Positions 28,110 through 38,771 of a stretch of 64,000 nucleotides of DNA are shown piece by piece. Numbering within the stretch: position 1 is the first letter of the stretch; each line of letters opens with the position of its first letter. The notes below the pieces were generated by a model that saw only the letters and a program-made list of their open reading frames with translations, made no database searches and had not been told where the DNA came from. Position numbers and translations under genes: made by a program. The stretch comes from Megaustenia siamemsis (taxonomy: Eukaryota; Mollusca; Gastropoda; Stylommatophora; Ariophantidae), in assembly GCA_032433765.1 (NCBI GenBank), contig JAVIAB010000008.1:42067279-42131278 (forward strand). The letters run 5' to 3'.

Positions 28110-29110
28110 TGTCCCTTTATGAGGGACGCCCATGAAACTGTTAGAAATAGTAAATTTAACCTAGTGGCATACCCCGGATGTTATATTAGACATCCCCATA
28201 GCAAAAATTTACTTAAAACTCACTTTTATGGTGGTTACCCCCTGACCCATTTTTGAGGGCTACGCCCATGAAACTGTTAAAAATAGTAAATTTAACAGCT
28301 AGGGTTACTCCAAACTTTATATTAACCATCCACATAGCAAGAATTTACATAAAAACAATTTTTGAAATTACTACCCCTGTACCCATTTTTGGCGGTTACG
28401 CCATGAAACTGTTAAAAATAGTAAATTTAACATATAGACATACCCCAAACTTTATATTAAGCATCCCCATATCAAGAATTTACATAAAAATCACTTTTGA
28501 AATTACTACCCCTGTACCCATTTTTGGCGGTTACGCCCATGAAATCGATAAAAAATTGAAATTTAACACCTAGACATACCCCAAACTTCATTTTAGTCAT
28601 CGCCGTATCAAGAATTTACATAAAAATCACTTTTGAAATTACTACCCCGGTACCCATTTTTGGCGGTTACGCCCATGAAACTGTTAAAAATAGTAAATTT
28701 AACATATAGACATACCCCAAACTTTATATTAAGCATCCCCGTATCAAGAATTTACATAAAAACAACGTTTGAAATTACTACCCCAGTACCCATTTTTGGC
28801 GGTTACGCCCATGAAATCGATAAAAAATTTAAATTTAACCTCTAGACATACCCCAAACTTTATATTAAGCATCCCCATATCAAGAATTTACATAAAAATC
28901 ACTTTTGAAATTACTACCCCTGTACCCATTTTTGGCGGTTACGCCCATGAAACTGTTAAAAATAGTAAATTTAACCTCTAGACATACCCCAAACTTTATA
29001 TTAAGCATCCCATAGCAAAAATTTACATAAAAACAACTTTTGAAATTACTACCCCTGTACCCATTTTTGGCGGTTACGCCCATGAAATCGATAAAAAATT
29101 GAAATTTAAC
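28110..29110. repeat. 136-bp tandem repeat, left arm (~8 units)
   Basis: Landmarks TTTTTGGCGGTTACGCCCAT, then GAAACTGTTAAAAATAG or GAAATCGATAAAAAATT, recur every 136 bp. The two variants alternate in part. Short repeated peptides (IYIKTTFEITTPVPIFGGYA) are repeat by-products. Confidence 0.95.
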
Positions 29111-29203
29111 CTATTGGTATACCTCAAACATAATATTTGACACGCCCATGTATCAAATTTACCTGAAAAATCAATCAAAAATTAGTAGTATATATCTAGT
29201 GAT

Positions 29204-29350
29204 TGGCCGGGTAGACTCTCATATAAGAAAAAACAAAATCTGCCGGTAGACTATTTATATAAGGAATATTCCTGGAAGCAGTAAAAAAATCTTCCGGTAG
29301 ACTATTTATATAAGAAATATTCTGCCGCTGGCGGAAGTTTCCACGGTCCT
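29204..29350. other. Central loop of the palindrome, 147 bp
   Basis: The only non-palindromic part of the element. GGTAGACTATTTATATAAG is present at 29245 and 29296 and in a weaker form at 29209. A small CTTCCG...CGGAAG pairing is possible (29291-29336). It may be the loop left when the two arms were joined. Confidence 0.8.
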
Positions 29351-29439
29351 ATCACTAGATATATACTACTAATTTTTGATTGATTTTTCAGGTAAATTTG
29401 ATACATGGGCGTGTCAAATATTATGTTTGAGGTATACCA

Positions 29440-30575
29440 ATAGGTTAAATTTCAATTTTTTATCGATTTCATGGGCGTAACCGCCAAAAATGGGTACAGG
29501 GGTAGTAATTTCAAAAGTTGTTTTTATGTAAATTTTTGCTATGGGGATGCTTAATATAAAGTTTGGGGTATGTCTAGAGGTTAAATTTACTATTTTTAAC
29601 AGTTTCATGGGCGTAACCGCCAAAAATTGGTACAGGGGTAGTAATTTCAAAAGTTGTTTTTATGTAACTTCTTGATACGGGGATGCTAAATATAAAGTTT
29701 GGGGTATGTCTAGATGTTAAACTTACTATTTTTAACAGTTTCATGGGCGTAACCGCCAAAAATGGGTACAGGGGTAGTAATTTCAAAAGTGATTTTTATG
29801 TAAATTCTTGATATGGGGATGCTTAATATAAAGTTTGGGGTATGTCTAGAGGTTAAATTTAAATTTTTTATCGATTTCATGGGCGTAACCGCCAAAAATG
29901 GGTACTGGGGTAGTAATTTCAAACGTTGTTTTTATGTAAATTCTTGATACGGGGATGCTTAATATAAAGTTTGGGGTATGTCTATATGTTAAATTTACTA
30001 TTTTTAACAGTTTCATGGGCGTAACCGCCAAAAATGGGTACCGGGGTAGTAATTTCAAAGTGATTTTTATGTAAATTCTTGATACGGCGATGACTAAAAT
30101 GAAGTTGGGGTATGTCTAGGTGTTAAATTTCAATTTTTTATCGATTTCATGGGCGTAACCGCCAAAAATGGGTACAGGGGTAGTAATTTCAAAAGTGATT
30201 TTTATGTAAATTCTTGATATGGGGATGCTTAATATAAAGTTTGGGGTATGTCTATATGTTAAATTTACTATTTTTAACAGTTTCATGGGCGTAACCGCCA
30301 AAAATGGGTACAGGGGTAGTAATTTCAAAATTGTTTTTATGTAAATTCTTGCTATGTGGATGGTTAATATAAAGTTTGGAGTAACCCTAGCTGTTAAATT
30401 TACTATTTTTAACAGTTTCATGGGCGTAGCCCTCAAAAATGGGTCAGGGGGTAACCACCATAAAAGTGAGTTTTAAGTAAATTTTTGCTATGGGGATGTC
30501 TAATATAACATCCGGGGTATGCCACTAGGTTAAATTTACTATTTCTAACAGTTTCATGGGCGTCCCCTCATAAAG
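29440..30575. repeat. 136-bp tandem repeat, right arm (~9 units)
   Basis: Nine AACAGTTTCATGGGCGTAAC or TATCGATTTCATGGGCGTAA landmarks spaced about 136 bp. One unit more than the left arm. Confidence 0.95.
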
Positions 30576-30939
30576 GGACAAGGGGCGTAACAATTATAAA
30601 TGTGGTATTTTAAGCAAAATCTTGTTTTTCTTAGTGGGTTATGGTAGGAGTGTAACCTACGTGTTTGGTAATACTTTCGTTTAGTAGAGTTATAGCAAGG
30701 GACATAACTTTCATGCTTTGCAGTACTTTTCTTAGCAGAGTTGTGACAGCGGCGTGAACTTTAAGTTCATTCTTTCAATGTGGTGTTTTAGTGTGTTTGG
30801 TTTTTACTAGAGTTCTATGAATATTTTCAATAATGATTTAGACACAGTCGCAACTATCATCAAGGGCAACATTTTTAGTAAATTGTAATTATTTATTAGG
30901 GTTTTCTCAGCTGTATTAAAGACTTTGGTTGATAAGTGG

Positions 30940-31860
30940 ACACTTTTTAGGGTTTTGAGTTCAACTTTTTGGTTATGAGACGAAGTTTTGGGGCTTGTTG
31001 TTATAATAGTTGTCTTTTGAAGTAACATTTTGGACTTTGAGTATACCTTTTTGACCTTTCATGTCTAACTATTTTGAGTTTGGGTTGTCTTTTTTGACAA
31101 ACTTTTGAGTTTGGGTTGTCTTTTTGACAAACTTTTGGATTTTGAATATAACTATTTGGTCTTTCGTGTCTAACTATTTTGCCTTTGGGTTTAAATTTTG
31201 TAGGGTTTTGAGTTCAACTTTTTGGTTACGCGACGAAATTTTAGGGCTTGTTGTTATATTAGTTGTCTTTTGACGTAACATTTTGGACTTTGCATATACT
31301 TTTTGACCTTTCGTGTCTAACTATTTTGAGTTTAGGTTGTCTTTTTGACAAACTTTTGGACTTTGCATATAACATTTACGACTTTCGTGTCGAACAATTA
31401 CGACTTTGGGACTAAATTTTTAGGCTTTTGAGTTCAACTGTTTGGTTATGCGACGAAATTTTGGGGTTAAGTGTTACATTAGTTGTCTTTTGGAGTAACT
31501 TTTTGGACTTTGCATATAAATTGTTGGGCTTTGTGTCTAACTATTTTGAGTTTGGGTTGTCTTTTTGACAAACTTTTGGTCTTTGCATAAACATTTACGA
31601 CTTTTGTGTCAAACTAGTATCACTTTGGGACTAAATTTTTAGGCTTTTGAGTTCAACTGTTTGGTTATGCGACGAAATTTTGGGTTAAGTGTTACATTAG
31701 TTGTCTTTTGGAGTAACTTTTTAGACTTTGCATATAAATTGTTGGGCTTTGTGTCTAACTATTTTGAGTTAAGGTTGTCTTTTTGACAAACTTTTGGACT
31801 TTGCATATAACATTTACGACTGTCGTGTCGAACTAGTATCACTTTGGGACTAGATTGTTA
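30940..31860. repeat. ~220-bp tandem repeat, right arm
   Basis: Complement of the array at 26835-27745, with the CGAACTAGTATCACTTTGGG landmark near its right end. Confidence 0.85.
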
Positions 31861-32204
31861 GGTTTTGCATCAAAGTTTGTGACTATGAGTAGAAATTTTA
31901 GGGTTTGGAACTAAGTTTTCTTACCTGAAATGATCATCTTTACTGTTGTCTGTCATTCAATCAAGTGATAAAGATATGGAACTCCAAAGTCTAAGAGCTG
32001 AAGTAATCACCTTTAATGATGTATGTCGTTCGTTGAAGTGGAAAACATTGGTATTAAAGCCTTCAGCGGTCAAAATGAGGTCATAGAACTCTTCTGGAAT
32101 TGCCTCAGGGGTCAAAAACGAGTTCAAGTAATCCACCACCCAACATTTTTCCCCCACTGCTGACCCGACAGCCACTACCTACGCTTGGGCTAACGCACTT
32201 CTCT

Positions 32205-32353
32205 GATTGGTTAATCCACTTGTCAGTCATTTCTTTGCTCCGCCTCCTATACTAATACTCTTCTCTGATTGGTTGATCCAGGTATCAGTCGATGCTGGCA
32301 TAGTCACTCGCTGATTGGCTAATTTATTCATTTCTTACCAGGCTATATTTAAA
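32205..32353 (+). promoter_or_regulatory. CCAAT/TATA promoter-like block, facing outward (right arm)
   Basis: GATTGG boxes at 32205, 32267 and 32313, and TATATTTAAA at 32344-32353. GTAAG donor-like sites follow at 32426 and 32516. The nearest downstream poly(A) signal in the same direction is at 34256, so a ~1.9 kb transcript over the VNTR and the polymerase tail is possible. Confidence 0.5.
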
Positions 32354-32659
32354 CTAGACGGCGTTATAAGTTTGGTTGATTCAAGGAAGGTCATACTACA
32401 CTTCAGTCTAGCGGAGTTTTGCACCGTAAGTTGGCTTGTTTTCTCTTAAAGTATGTTAAGGGTTATCGATAATAGGTTATATTCAGTGTAGATGATTGAG
32501 ACTATATTTTATACTGTAAGTTTGAATGTTTTCTCTTAAAGTATGGTAAGACTTAACGATAACACGTTATTCAACTGTATTGATGTAAAGTAGTTAAGAT
32601 AAGTAATGTTGAATGTAATGTTCCTTCATTTTTCTTATTGGTTGATTAAAGTATGATAT

Positions 32660-33671
32660 ACCAGACAACCGCCATACAGCCCTCATGCCACACTAGGTGA
32701 CCGCCATACAACCCTCATGCCACACTAGACGCCCGGCATACAGCCTTATATCACACTAGATGACCTCCATACACCCCACATACCACACCAGATGACCCCC
32801 ATACACTCCTCACGACACAGTAGACGATCTCCATACACCCATCACGATACACTAAACGACCTACATACACCCATCATGACTCACTAGACGCCCTCTATAC
32901 ATCCAATATGACACACTAGACGACCTCCATACAACCATCATACCCCACTAGACGACCTCCGTACACCCATCACGACATACTAGCCGACCTCCATGCACCC
33001 ATCATGGCACACTAGACGACCCCTATACAACCATCATGACACACTAGACGACCCCTATACAACCATCATGACACACTAAACGCCCTCTATACACCCAATA
33101 TGACACACTAGACGACCTCCGTACACCCATCACGACATACTAGCCGACCTCCATTGACCCATCACGGCACACTAGACGACCCCTATACAACCATCATGAC
33201 ACACTAGACGACCCCTATACAACCATCATGACACACTAAACGCCCTCTATACACCCAATATGACACACTAGACGACCTCCGTACACCCATCACGGCACAC
33301 TAGACGACCCCTATACAACCCTTATGACACACTAGACGACCCCTATACAACCATCATGACACACTAAACGCCCTCTATACACCCAATATGACACACTAGA
33401 CGACCTCCGTACACCCATCACGACATACTAGCCGACCTCCATTGACCCATCACGGCACACTAGACGACCCCTATACAACCATCATGACACACTAGACGAC
33501 CCCTATACAACCATCATGACACACTAGACGACCCCTATACAACCATCATGACACACTAAACGCCCTCTATACACCCAATATGACACACTAGACGACCTCC
33601 GCACACCCATCACGGCACACTAGACGACCCCTATACAGCCCTTATTACACACTAGGCGACCTCCATACACC
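32660..33671. repeat. 32-bp VNTR, right arm (~32 units)
   Basis: Complement of the left-arm VNTR, about eleven units shorter. It ends exactly where the polymerase-like frame becomes recognisable; a stop in that frame lies within the VNTR at 33621-33623. Confidence 0.95.
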
Positions 33672-34055
33672 CATCGCTGCGATGAACATACTAGCAAGAC
33701 AGACTGTATAAACTGTAAGGGTGTTAAAGCGTACACCAAACGAACGCCTGGGCTTTTTAAACTAGAGTACGAAGGGACAGCTCTTGTTAGCTTATGTAGT
33801 AAGACGTACCATTGTAGTGGGGATTATGATAAAATCAGTTGTAAAGGGCTAAGCAAGCAACACAACAACTTAGATAAAGATATGTTTTTAGAGGTTCTCG
33901 CCACGCAAAAGGCCAAGGGTGGGAAAAATGTAGGTTTCAAAGTCTTAAATAATTCCATATTTTCCTACAGTCAAACAAGAAATGCTCTTTCCTATTTCTA
34001 TATAAAAAGAAAGGTAGCTGATGATAACGTCTCGACAACTCCTCTAGATATTTAA
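33672..34055 (+). pseudogene. Polinton-like family B DNA polymerase, C-terminal tail (right arm)
   Basis: Same 128 codons, including the stop, as 24287-24670, also uninterrupted. The frame is open from 33624, but the part upstream of 33672 is VNTR. Landmarks: RTPGLFKLEYEG, LCSKTYHC, NVGFKVLNN, ALSYFYIKRK, STTPLDI, stop at 34053. It reads toward the right end of the element, 500 bp away. Catalytic domains are absent. Assignment to Polinton polymerase rests on remembered family features plus the element's 6-bp target duplication. Confidence 0.7.
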
Positions 34056-34255
34056 CTCTTTACACTACCAGCTTAGACTACCCAGCAATCTCTAACAGTT
34101 TCACCCCTTATGATTCATTTATGACACAACGCTAAGCAGACACCCAACTACATAACTATAAATAAATGTTATCCATGTACTATATATTGACTCACTGTAC
34201 TGAATATGTTTGTAATGTTATATAATATCAATGTATGTTATACACCTATTGAGAT

Positions 34256-34269
34256 AATAAAAGAATAAA
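34256..34269 (+). terminator. Tandem poly(A) signals (right arm)
   Basis: AATAAA at 34256-34261 and 34264-34269, about 200 bp after the stop of the polymerase tail, and 286 bp before the element end. Confidence 0.55.
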
Positions 34270-34555
34270 AATATATCTTCGTCTTCTGTTTTATATTGAT
34301 CGTTTTTCATTGATGTTGTATAATCTACTAACCTATCACTATCGCTCAAGTACACCAAGCGCTCCAAAGTCAGCGCACACCAGACATAAGCAGGTCACTT
34401 CCGGGGTCACCGAGACTAGAGGTCAACATGTGGACACGAAATGTCACGGTAAACTCCCCCTGCACCTACGGTACATTAGGCGCGCCGCGCGCCTACTATA
34501 TATCTTTGTTAATTTAGCGCCTAAATGATAATCAGTTGGACCCTTGTATACTACT

Positions 34556-34561
34556 ATCATG
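34556..34561 (+). other. Right 6-bp target-site duplication (ATCATG)
   Basis: Second copy of ATCATG; see 23781-23786. The same bases follow the element end in the second copy (58340-58345). Confidence 0.8.
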
Positions 34562-35199
34562 TTACATGTTATAAATACCAGGAACTTAGTGGAAGCTCGT
34601 CGTCATGCGTAAACAAAACAAATAAACGTACACTAAATAACGCGGGCCTTACAAACAAAATTGGGCAAACAGAAAGTGATAGATTGCAAGGGATAGGGGA
34701 TTGAGAAACTAATCACATGGGTTCTTGCAAGTCGGGAGTTCATTTATAAATGTTTATTAAACACAAAAGGGGTGTGGGGCTGTATTTATGCAAAGTGTTA
34801 CAACAGTTGGCAAGTTTGAACATCGAGAAACGACTTTCTGTGTACAGCAAAATGAACAGTACAAGTACTTTGATTTTTTTTTTTCTTCAAATCTGAACAT
34901 CTTAAAGGAAGCGCGTCCAAATGGGACGCACACTTTTTAAACGCTTTGTGTTTGTCGCATTTCAGAACTTGAGTTTTGGTAGCTCTAAACAGCTGTCACT
35001 TTAGATAAGATTCTCGAAATAAGTCTATAGAAAAACAACAACATAGTCGAATGTGTATTTAACAATATGAAAGATGTGTAATAAACTAAGTAACTTTAAA
35101 GCGGTCCATCATTATCCCCCAACTGATCGCTTCTATAGATGCGTCACTCCGGAGCGTTATCTGCTCTTGCCTCCTCCTCATTCACTTCAAAGGTAGAGT
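34562..35199. other. No gene recognised
   Basis: Flank of the palindrome. Short frames only. Duplicated at 58346-58976. Confidence 0.55.
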
Positions 35200-35465
35200 A
35201 TAACCTGCAACATCTAATGTTGATGAGCAGTAAAGTACTAACTTGCAATATCTAATATTGATGGACAGTAAAGTACTAACTTGCAATATCTAATATTGAT
35301 GGACAGTAAAGTACTAACTTGCAATATCTAATATTGATGGACAGTAAAGTACTAACTTGCAATATCTAATATTGATGGACAGTAAAGTACTAACTTGCAA
35401 TATCTAATATTGATGGACAGTAAAGTACTAACTTGCAATATCTAATATTGAGGGACAGTAAAGTA
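35200..35465. repeat. 37-bp tandem repeat, 7 copies
   Basis: Unit AAGTACTAACTTGCAATATC plus TAATATTGATGGACAGT. The second copy at 58970-59207 has six units. Confidence 0.95.
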
Positions 35466-35816
35466 TAACCTTTACTATGTTATCTCACAGCTTCTGCTGG
35501 TGAGGGTGATGCCCTTCCTTGCTGTTAACACTTTCAAACTCCGCATTTGGCGTTAGCTGGTCCTCCAACTTTCGTCTTCATCTTCCGCAGCGTTCCCCCC
35601 ATGACTACCCATCGTCGTTGTCCACCTTTAAAAGTACGTTCAAATGAGCGTATATGCGTTACACAACAAGAATTAAGCATCCGCACCTTTCCGCCCATTC
35701 ATCCGACACCAGCGCAACATTTTTCAGAATTGCCTTCCATACACATAACTGCACACACCCCCAAAGTGCTAAATAATAATACATAAGGTAAGGTAGAGTA
35801 CGAGATAGCGTATTAG
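35466..35816. other. No gene; weak R3-like similarity
   Basis: CATTCATCCGACACCAGCGC near 35697 echoes the CATCCGACTTCAGCAC motif of repeat R3. The rest is unrecognised. Confidence 0.35.
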
Positions 35817-36098
35817 CACGTGAGTTTTCACCCATATGTGCTCAGCCGCCTAATCCAGAAGTGTTCGGAGACTTCTGGATATTGTCGCTTCAAGAAACTC
35901 ACGATGCGATGCAGCAATCCTCACCGTCCCAGAGTAATACCCTGGTACCCATTTCTTCCAGCGGCTGGGTCGACCGAGGGAGTATTTCTTTTTCTAACCA
36001 CGAGTACAATTCACACTGCTTCCAGCGGGAATTGAACACGGGTTGTCCGAACGTCGGTAGCCCAGTCGAGTGTTTTCCCAATTAGGCTACCAAGGTCC
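35817..36098 (-). mobile_element. tRNA-derived SINE, family 2 (best head)
   Basis: The minus strand starts at about 36098 with an A box TAGCCTAATTGG, which fits the pol III consensus, and a B box GTGTTCAATTCC ~45 bp later. The core with GACCCAGCC and GGGTACCAGGG follows. A short perfect hairpin (ATCCAGAAGT...ACTTCTGGAT, 35854-35880) sits in the 3' part. Related to 17850-18178. Confidence 0.75.
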
Positions 36099-38045
36099 AT
36101 AATAATACATATCCAAAGTACTATATGATTTCGATATCCTCAAGGTTAGATACTAAATATTTCAAGTGCTGGATAAATGTTTGAACTGCAGCAAGGCAAG
36201 TTGACATTAGGTGCAGTGTGTGCACTGACAGGTAAGTGAAGTCTGAGGCCTGGACACACGTCGCGGCAAACAAATCTTATCGGCAGCGAACATTCCCTGC
36301 TGTTCTCAATATGTAGATCATGAGTGCCGTGACCTTTGCGCACAAGCTAGCGGAGATATGAAGTGAATGAATTGATGACGCAATGTTCGATAGAGCAGGA
36401 GGCGTGTGCAGGACTGAACAGGTGGGCGTGCGCTGCTGTCACTTAGTTTCCTGTCAACAGAGCATATTCACTGTACAACGGAGAGCACACTAGTGCTCTT
36501 ATCCCCTCCTCAGCATATTCGCCACAATGACGCCTGCCACACACTATAGCAAAAGTACTGAAAATTGATTCAGATGCATAAGATCTGTAGCACCTGGGAA
36601 GACCTTGATCTCATCCTCCATAATCACACCTTACAACATGCGTGACAGGTAACAACAGTAGCTATATCTTTTTCTCCCCTGACCGTGTTGACTGCTTCCT
36701 AAGAGTGTTGCCACCGAGTTCCCGTAAAATCTGCACCTAGGCTCCTATCAAGTAACCTCTTCTATATTCCTCCTGCTCGACTCATTTATTTTTTTTTATA
36801 CCATCAGACTAATTGTTTCCTGTCTGACTCAATAATTTTTATACCATCAAACGAATCCATTTTTCTTATGACTCTATCCTATGTCTTACAAAATAAAGTA
36901 TTTGCCGCATTTTTCGAAAATGAAGTGATAAAACACCGAAAATAAACTTAGAATATTTCTAGAGATTACGAATTTCACAGCAGCTTTAAATAAGCCAAAA
37001 TTTCGCAAACCTTTAATTAAGATGGAAATGATGCCAAAAAAAAAAAAAAAAATCATAATTTAAAAAATGTGAAGAGGGCATCTGAAACATTGGGGCAAGA
37101 GAAAGAAAATATTCGAGAACAAAAAATACACAGAAAAAACAGACAGAAAGAAATCTTTCTCATTCTGATATTCATCTGATGACTATTACAAGAGATAACT
37201 ATTACAAGAACGCATAATTCTCTACATTGTCCGTCCCCCCCAAAAAAGGACATTTAGTGGGAATAGATGAGTTGTTTTGTGTTTTGGCTGTGATATTTGC
37301 ATCTTTCGGCTCAACACACCGGACTTCAGCATGGCATTTCCGGTACCAGTTCATTTCCCTCTTCCATCCCTACTCGTTTGACCTTACAGAATAGACCGTG
37401 TCCATGATTACCGCTTACAGGTACAGGTGGGAACAGTCCTTGGTCGCTGACATCAACTCAGCTCAGGTGCTGGATGGCCCGTTTTGGGCGGGATCTTAAG
37501 GGACCTGCATGGTAATTCACAAAATTTAACTGTTTTTAACAATTTTAAATTTAACAACTGATAAAAGTTAACTAGTTTTACCTATAAGAGGCAAAAGGAA
37601 AAATAGCATTATTTAAACCAGATTACCATCACAAGACGTTTACAATTATATGGTATCCACCCACCTATATACTCCAAAATAAATATAAATTATGCTTATA
37701 AATAAGAATTCTTCACTTGAAGAAAGAACACAACGCTCCCAATATCCAACTCAAATGACCCATCTTGAAATCGATGGGTTTAAATATTGTTAACTGTCAA
37801 ACAAACATCAATCGTTCTTACATCATTCAGATTTACAAACAATAAATTGGTTTTGCTAATTTGTTTTTTTTTTCCTCTTAGCGATATGACGAACTCAAGA
37901 AAACTTTATTCAAAATGTCGCAGAGAAGAAAGTGAGCTTTCGTCAAAAGTCCTAAATTAAAAAATACACATTTATAATGACGATTATTTGAGATTTAACA
38001 ACTAGTGTTTTAAGTGGAACCTACTCTAGTATTATTTTGTGTAAC
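36099..38045. other. No gene; repeat R3 at ~37256-37515
   Basis: Mostly AT-rich unrecognised sequence. R3 copy at 37256-37515 (TTTCGGCTCAACACACCGGA, then TACCAGTTCA, GGTCGCTGACATCAACTCAG). A poly(A) run lies near 37036-37052. Duplicated in the second copy. Confidence 0.45.
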
Positions 38046-38049
38046 ACAT

Positions 38050-38200
38050 TATCATCATCGAGTGCCGTCTCCGCAACGAAGGTTGGCTACCACGGAGCAC
38101 CATTCTGCTCTATCTTTGCTTTGATGGTGTAGGTTGGTGACAGGCTGATTTGTCCATCTTTTTATGCGACTCGTCCATGTTAGTCTTGGTTAAAATACAT
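38050..38200 (-). pseudogene. Tip of another non-LTR retrotransposon
   Basis: The minus strand ends in DRAEWCSVVANLRCGDGTR, a stop and a GATGATGAT tail. A DR..W..VV....GDGTR-type end with an ATG microsatellite is common in RTE-like elements. It differs from both other tails in this window. Duplicated at about 61925-62075. Confidence 0.5.
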
Positions 38201-38369
38201 TACACTTTTAATAAAACGGTCTACATTAAAGCAAAACTAGGATTATCGTATATTACAAATAGTACAGTTTTTAAGTTACAGATTTTTATATTCTATTTTA
38301 AACTACTACATTGGTCATAATTAGTCAGAATAATCTCTATTGTTATTACTGTCAACAAAATTTCAATTA

Positions 38370-38699
38370 CAGGGTGTTTATAAAGTCTCACTACACTTAG
38401 TATCTAGGTCAATTTGAAAAAAAAAGTTATGACGTCATCACAATATGTGCTCCCACTGTCAATGAAATTTGTTGAATAAGTTTATTGCTACTGGAAATGT
38501 GGAAGATAACGATGATCTAGCTGTGAATGATGAAATATGTTTAGATATCCAAGACAGAATCCTTAAAAGTCCAGACAAGTCATTAAGAAAACTGTCGCAA
38601 CAAGTGAACTTACCATTGAGCACATATTGTGATGACGTCATAAACATTTTTTTCAATTGACCTAGATACCAAGTGTAGTGAGACTTTATAAACACCCTA
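38370..38699. mobile_element. Mariner-type MITE, 330 bp, with empty-site proof
   Basis: Ends CAGGGTGTTTATAAAGTCTC and, inverted, TAGGGTGTTTATAAAGTCTC. The inverted repeats continue for about 85 bp. It is flanked by TA at 38368-38369 and 38700-38701. The duplicated region lacks it: bases 62242-62257 join the two flanks with a single TA. The interior still reads NDEICLDIQDRILKSPDKSL then RKLSQQVN, like the first helix-turn-helix of a mariner transposase, so this is an internally deleted copy. Confidence 0.88.
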
Positions 38700-38711
38700 T
38701 AGAATGGATAG

Positions 38712-38713
<2 letters not shown>

Positions 38714-38759
<46 letters not shown>

Positions 38760-38771
38760 TATATATATATG
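38714..38771. repeat. (TA)n microsatellite
   Basis: About 58 bp with one phase slip. In the second copy the array is only about 16-18 bp (62264-62281). Confidence 0.97.

Larger units (their letters stand above)
23787..29203 (-). repeat. Left arm of the palindrome
   Basis: Order from the outer end: ~500 bp terminal non-coding sequence with a GC-rich self-complementary GGCGCGCGGCGCGCC (23849-23863), poly(A) signals, polymerase tail (24287-24670), 32-bp VNTR (24671-26038), CCAAT/TATA block (26338-26485), ~220-bp repeat (26835-27745) and 136-bp repeat (28110-29110). It is the reverse complement of the right arm. Confidence 0.95.
23787..34555. mobile_element. Giant palindromic element, probable Maverick/Polinton derivative
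   Basis: 10,769 bp. Both ends start with AGTAGTATACAAGGGTCC (the right end in complement) and the inverted match continues inward for the full arm: 23787-29203 against 29351-34555, around a 147-bp loop. The 6-bp target duplication and 5'-AG end are as known for Polintons. Each arm holds an outward-facing reading frame resembling the C-terminus of Polinton family B DNA polymerase. No integrase, ATPase, protease or capsid gene is visible, so the element is non-autonomous. The two arms differ by VNTR number (~43 against ~32 units), one extra 136-bp unit on the right and scattered substitutions, which argues against a sequencing hairpin artefact. Alternatives are a Foldback-type DNA transposon that captured a polymerase tail, or another 6-bp-duplicating superfamily. 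Confidence 0.75.
29351..34555 (+). repeat. Right arm of the palindrome
   Basis: Reverse complement of 23787-29203, in the same order read backwards. It has nine 136-bp units against eight on the left, and about eleven fewer VNTR units. Confidence 0.95.

Noticed and set aside
28253..30436. Repeated ~70-codon frames (TFEITTPVPIFGGYA)
   Set aside because: They recur every 136 bp on both arms as part of the tandem repeat and end at unit boundaries.
33672..34055. Functional DNA polymerase gene
   Set aside because: Only the last 127 codons are present; exonuclease and polymerase catalytic motifs are missing and the VNTR cuts off the 5' side.
23787..34555. Palindrome as a missed-adapter read artefact
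   Set aside because: The inverted match stops exactly at matched termini with unlike flanks, a direct 6-bp repeat brackets it, the loop is unique, and the arms differ in repeat counts and single bases.
38469..38660. Small independent gene of 63 codons
   Set aside because: It lies wholly inside the mariner MITE and resembles the DNA-binding start of a transposase; it is a remnant.
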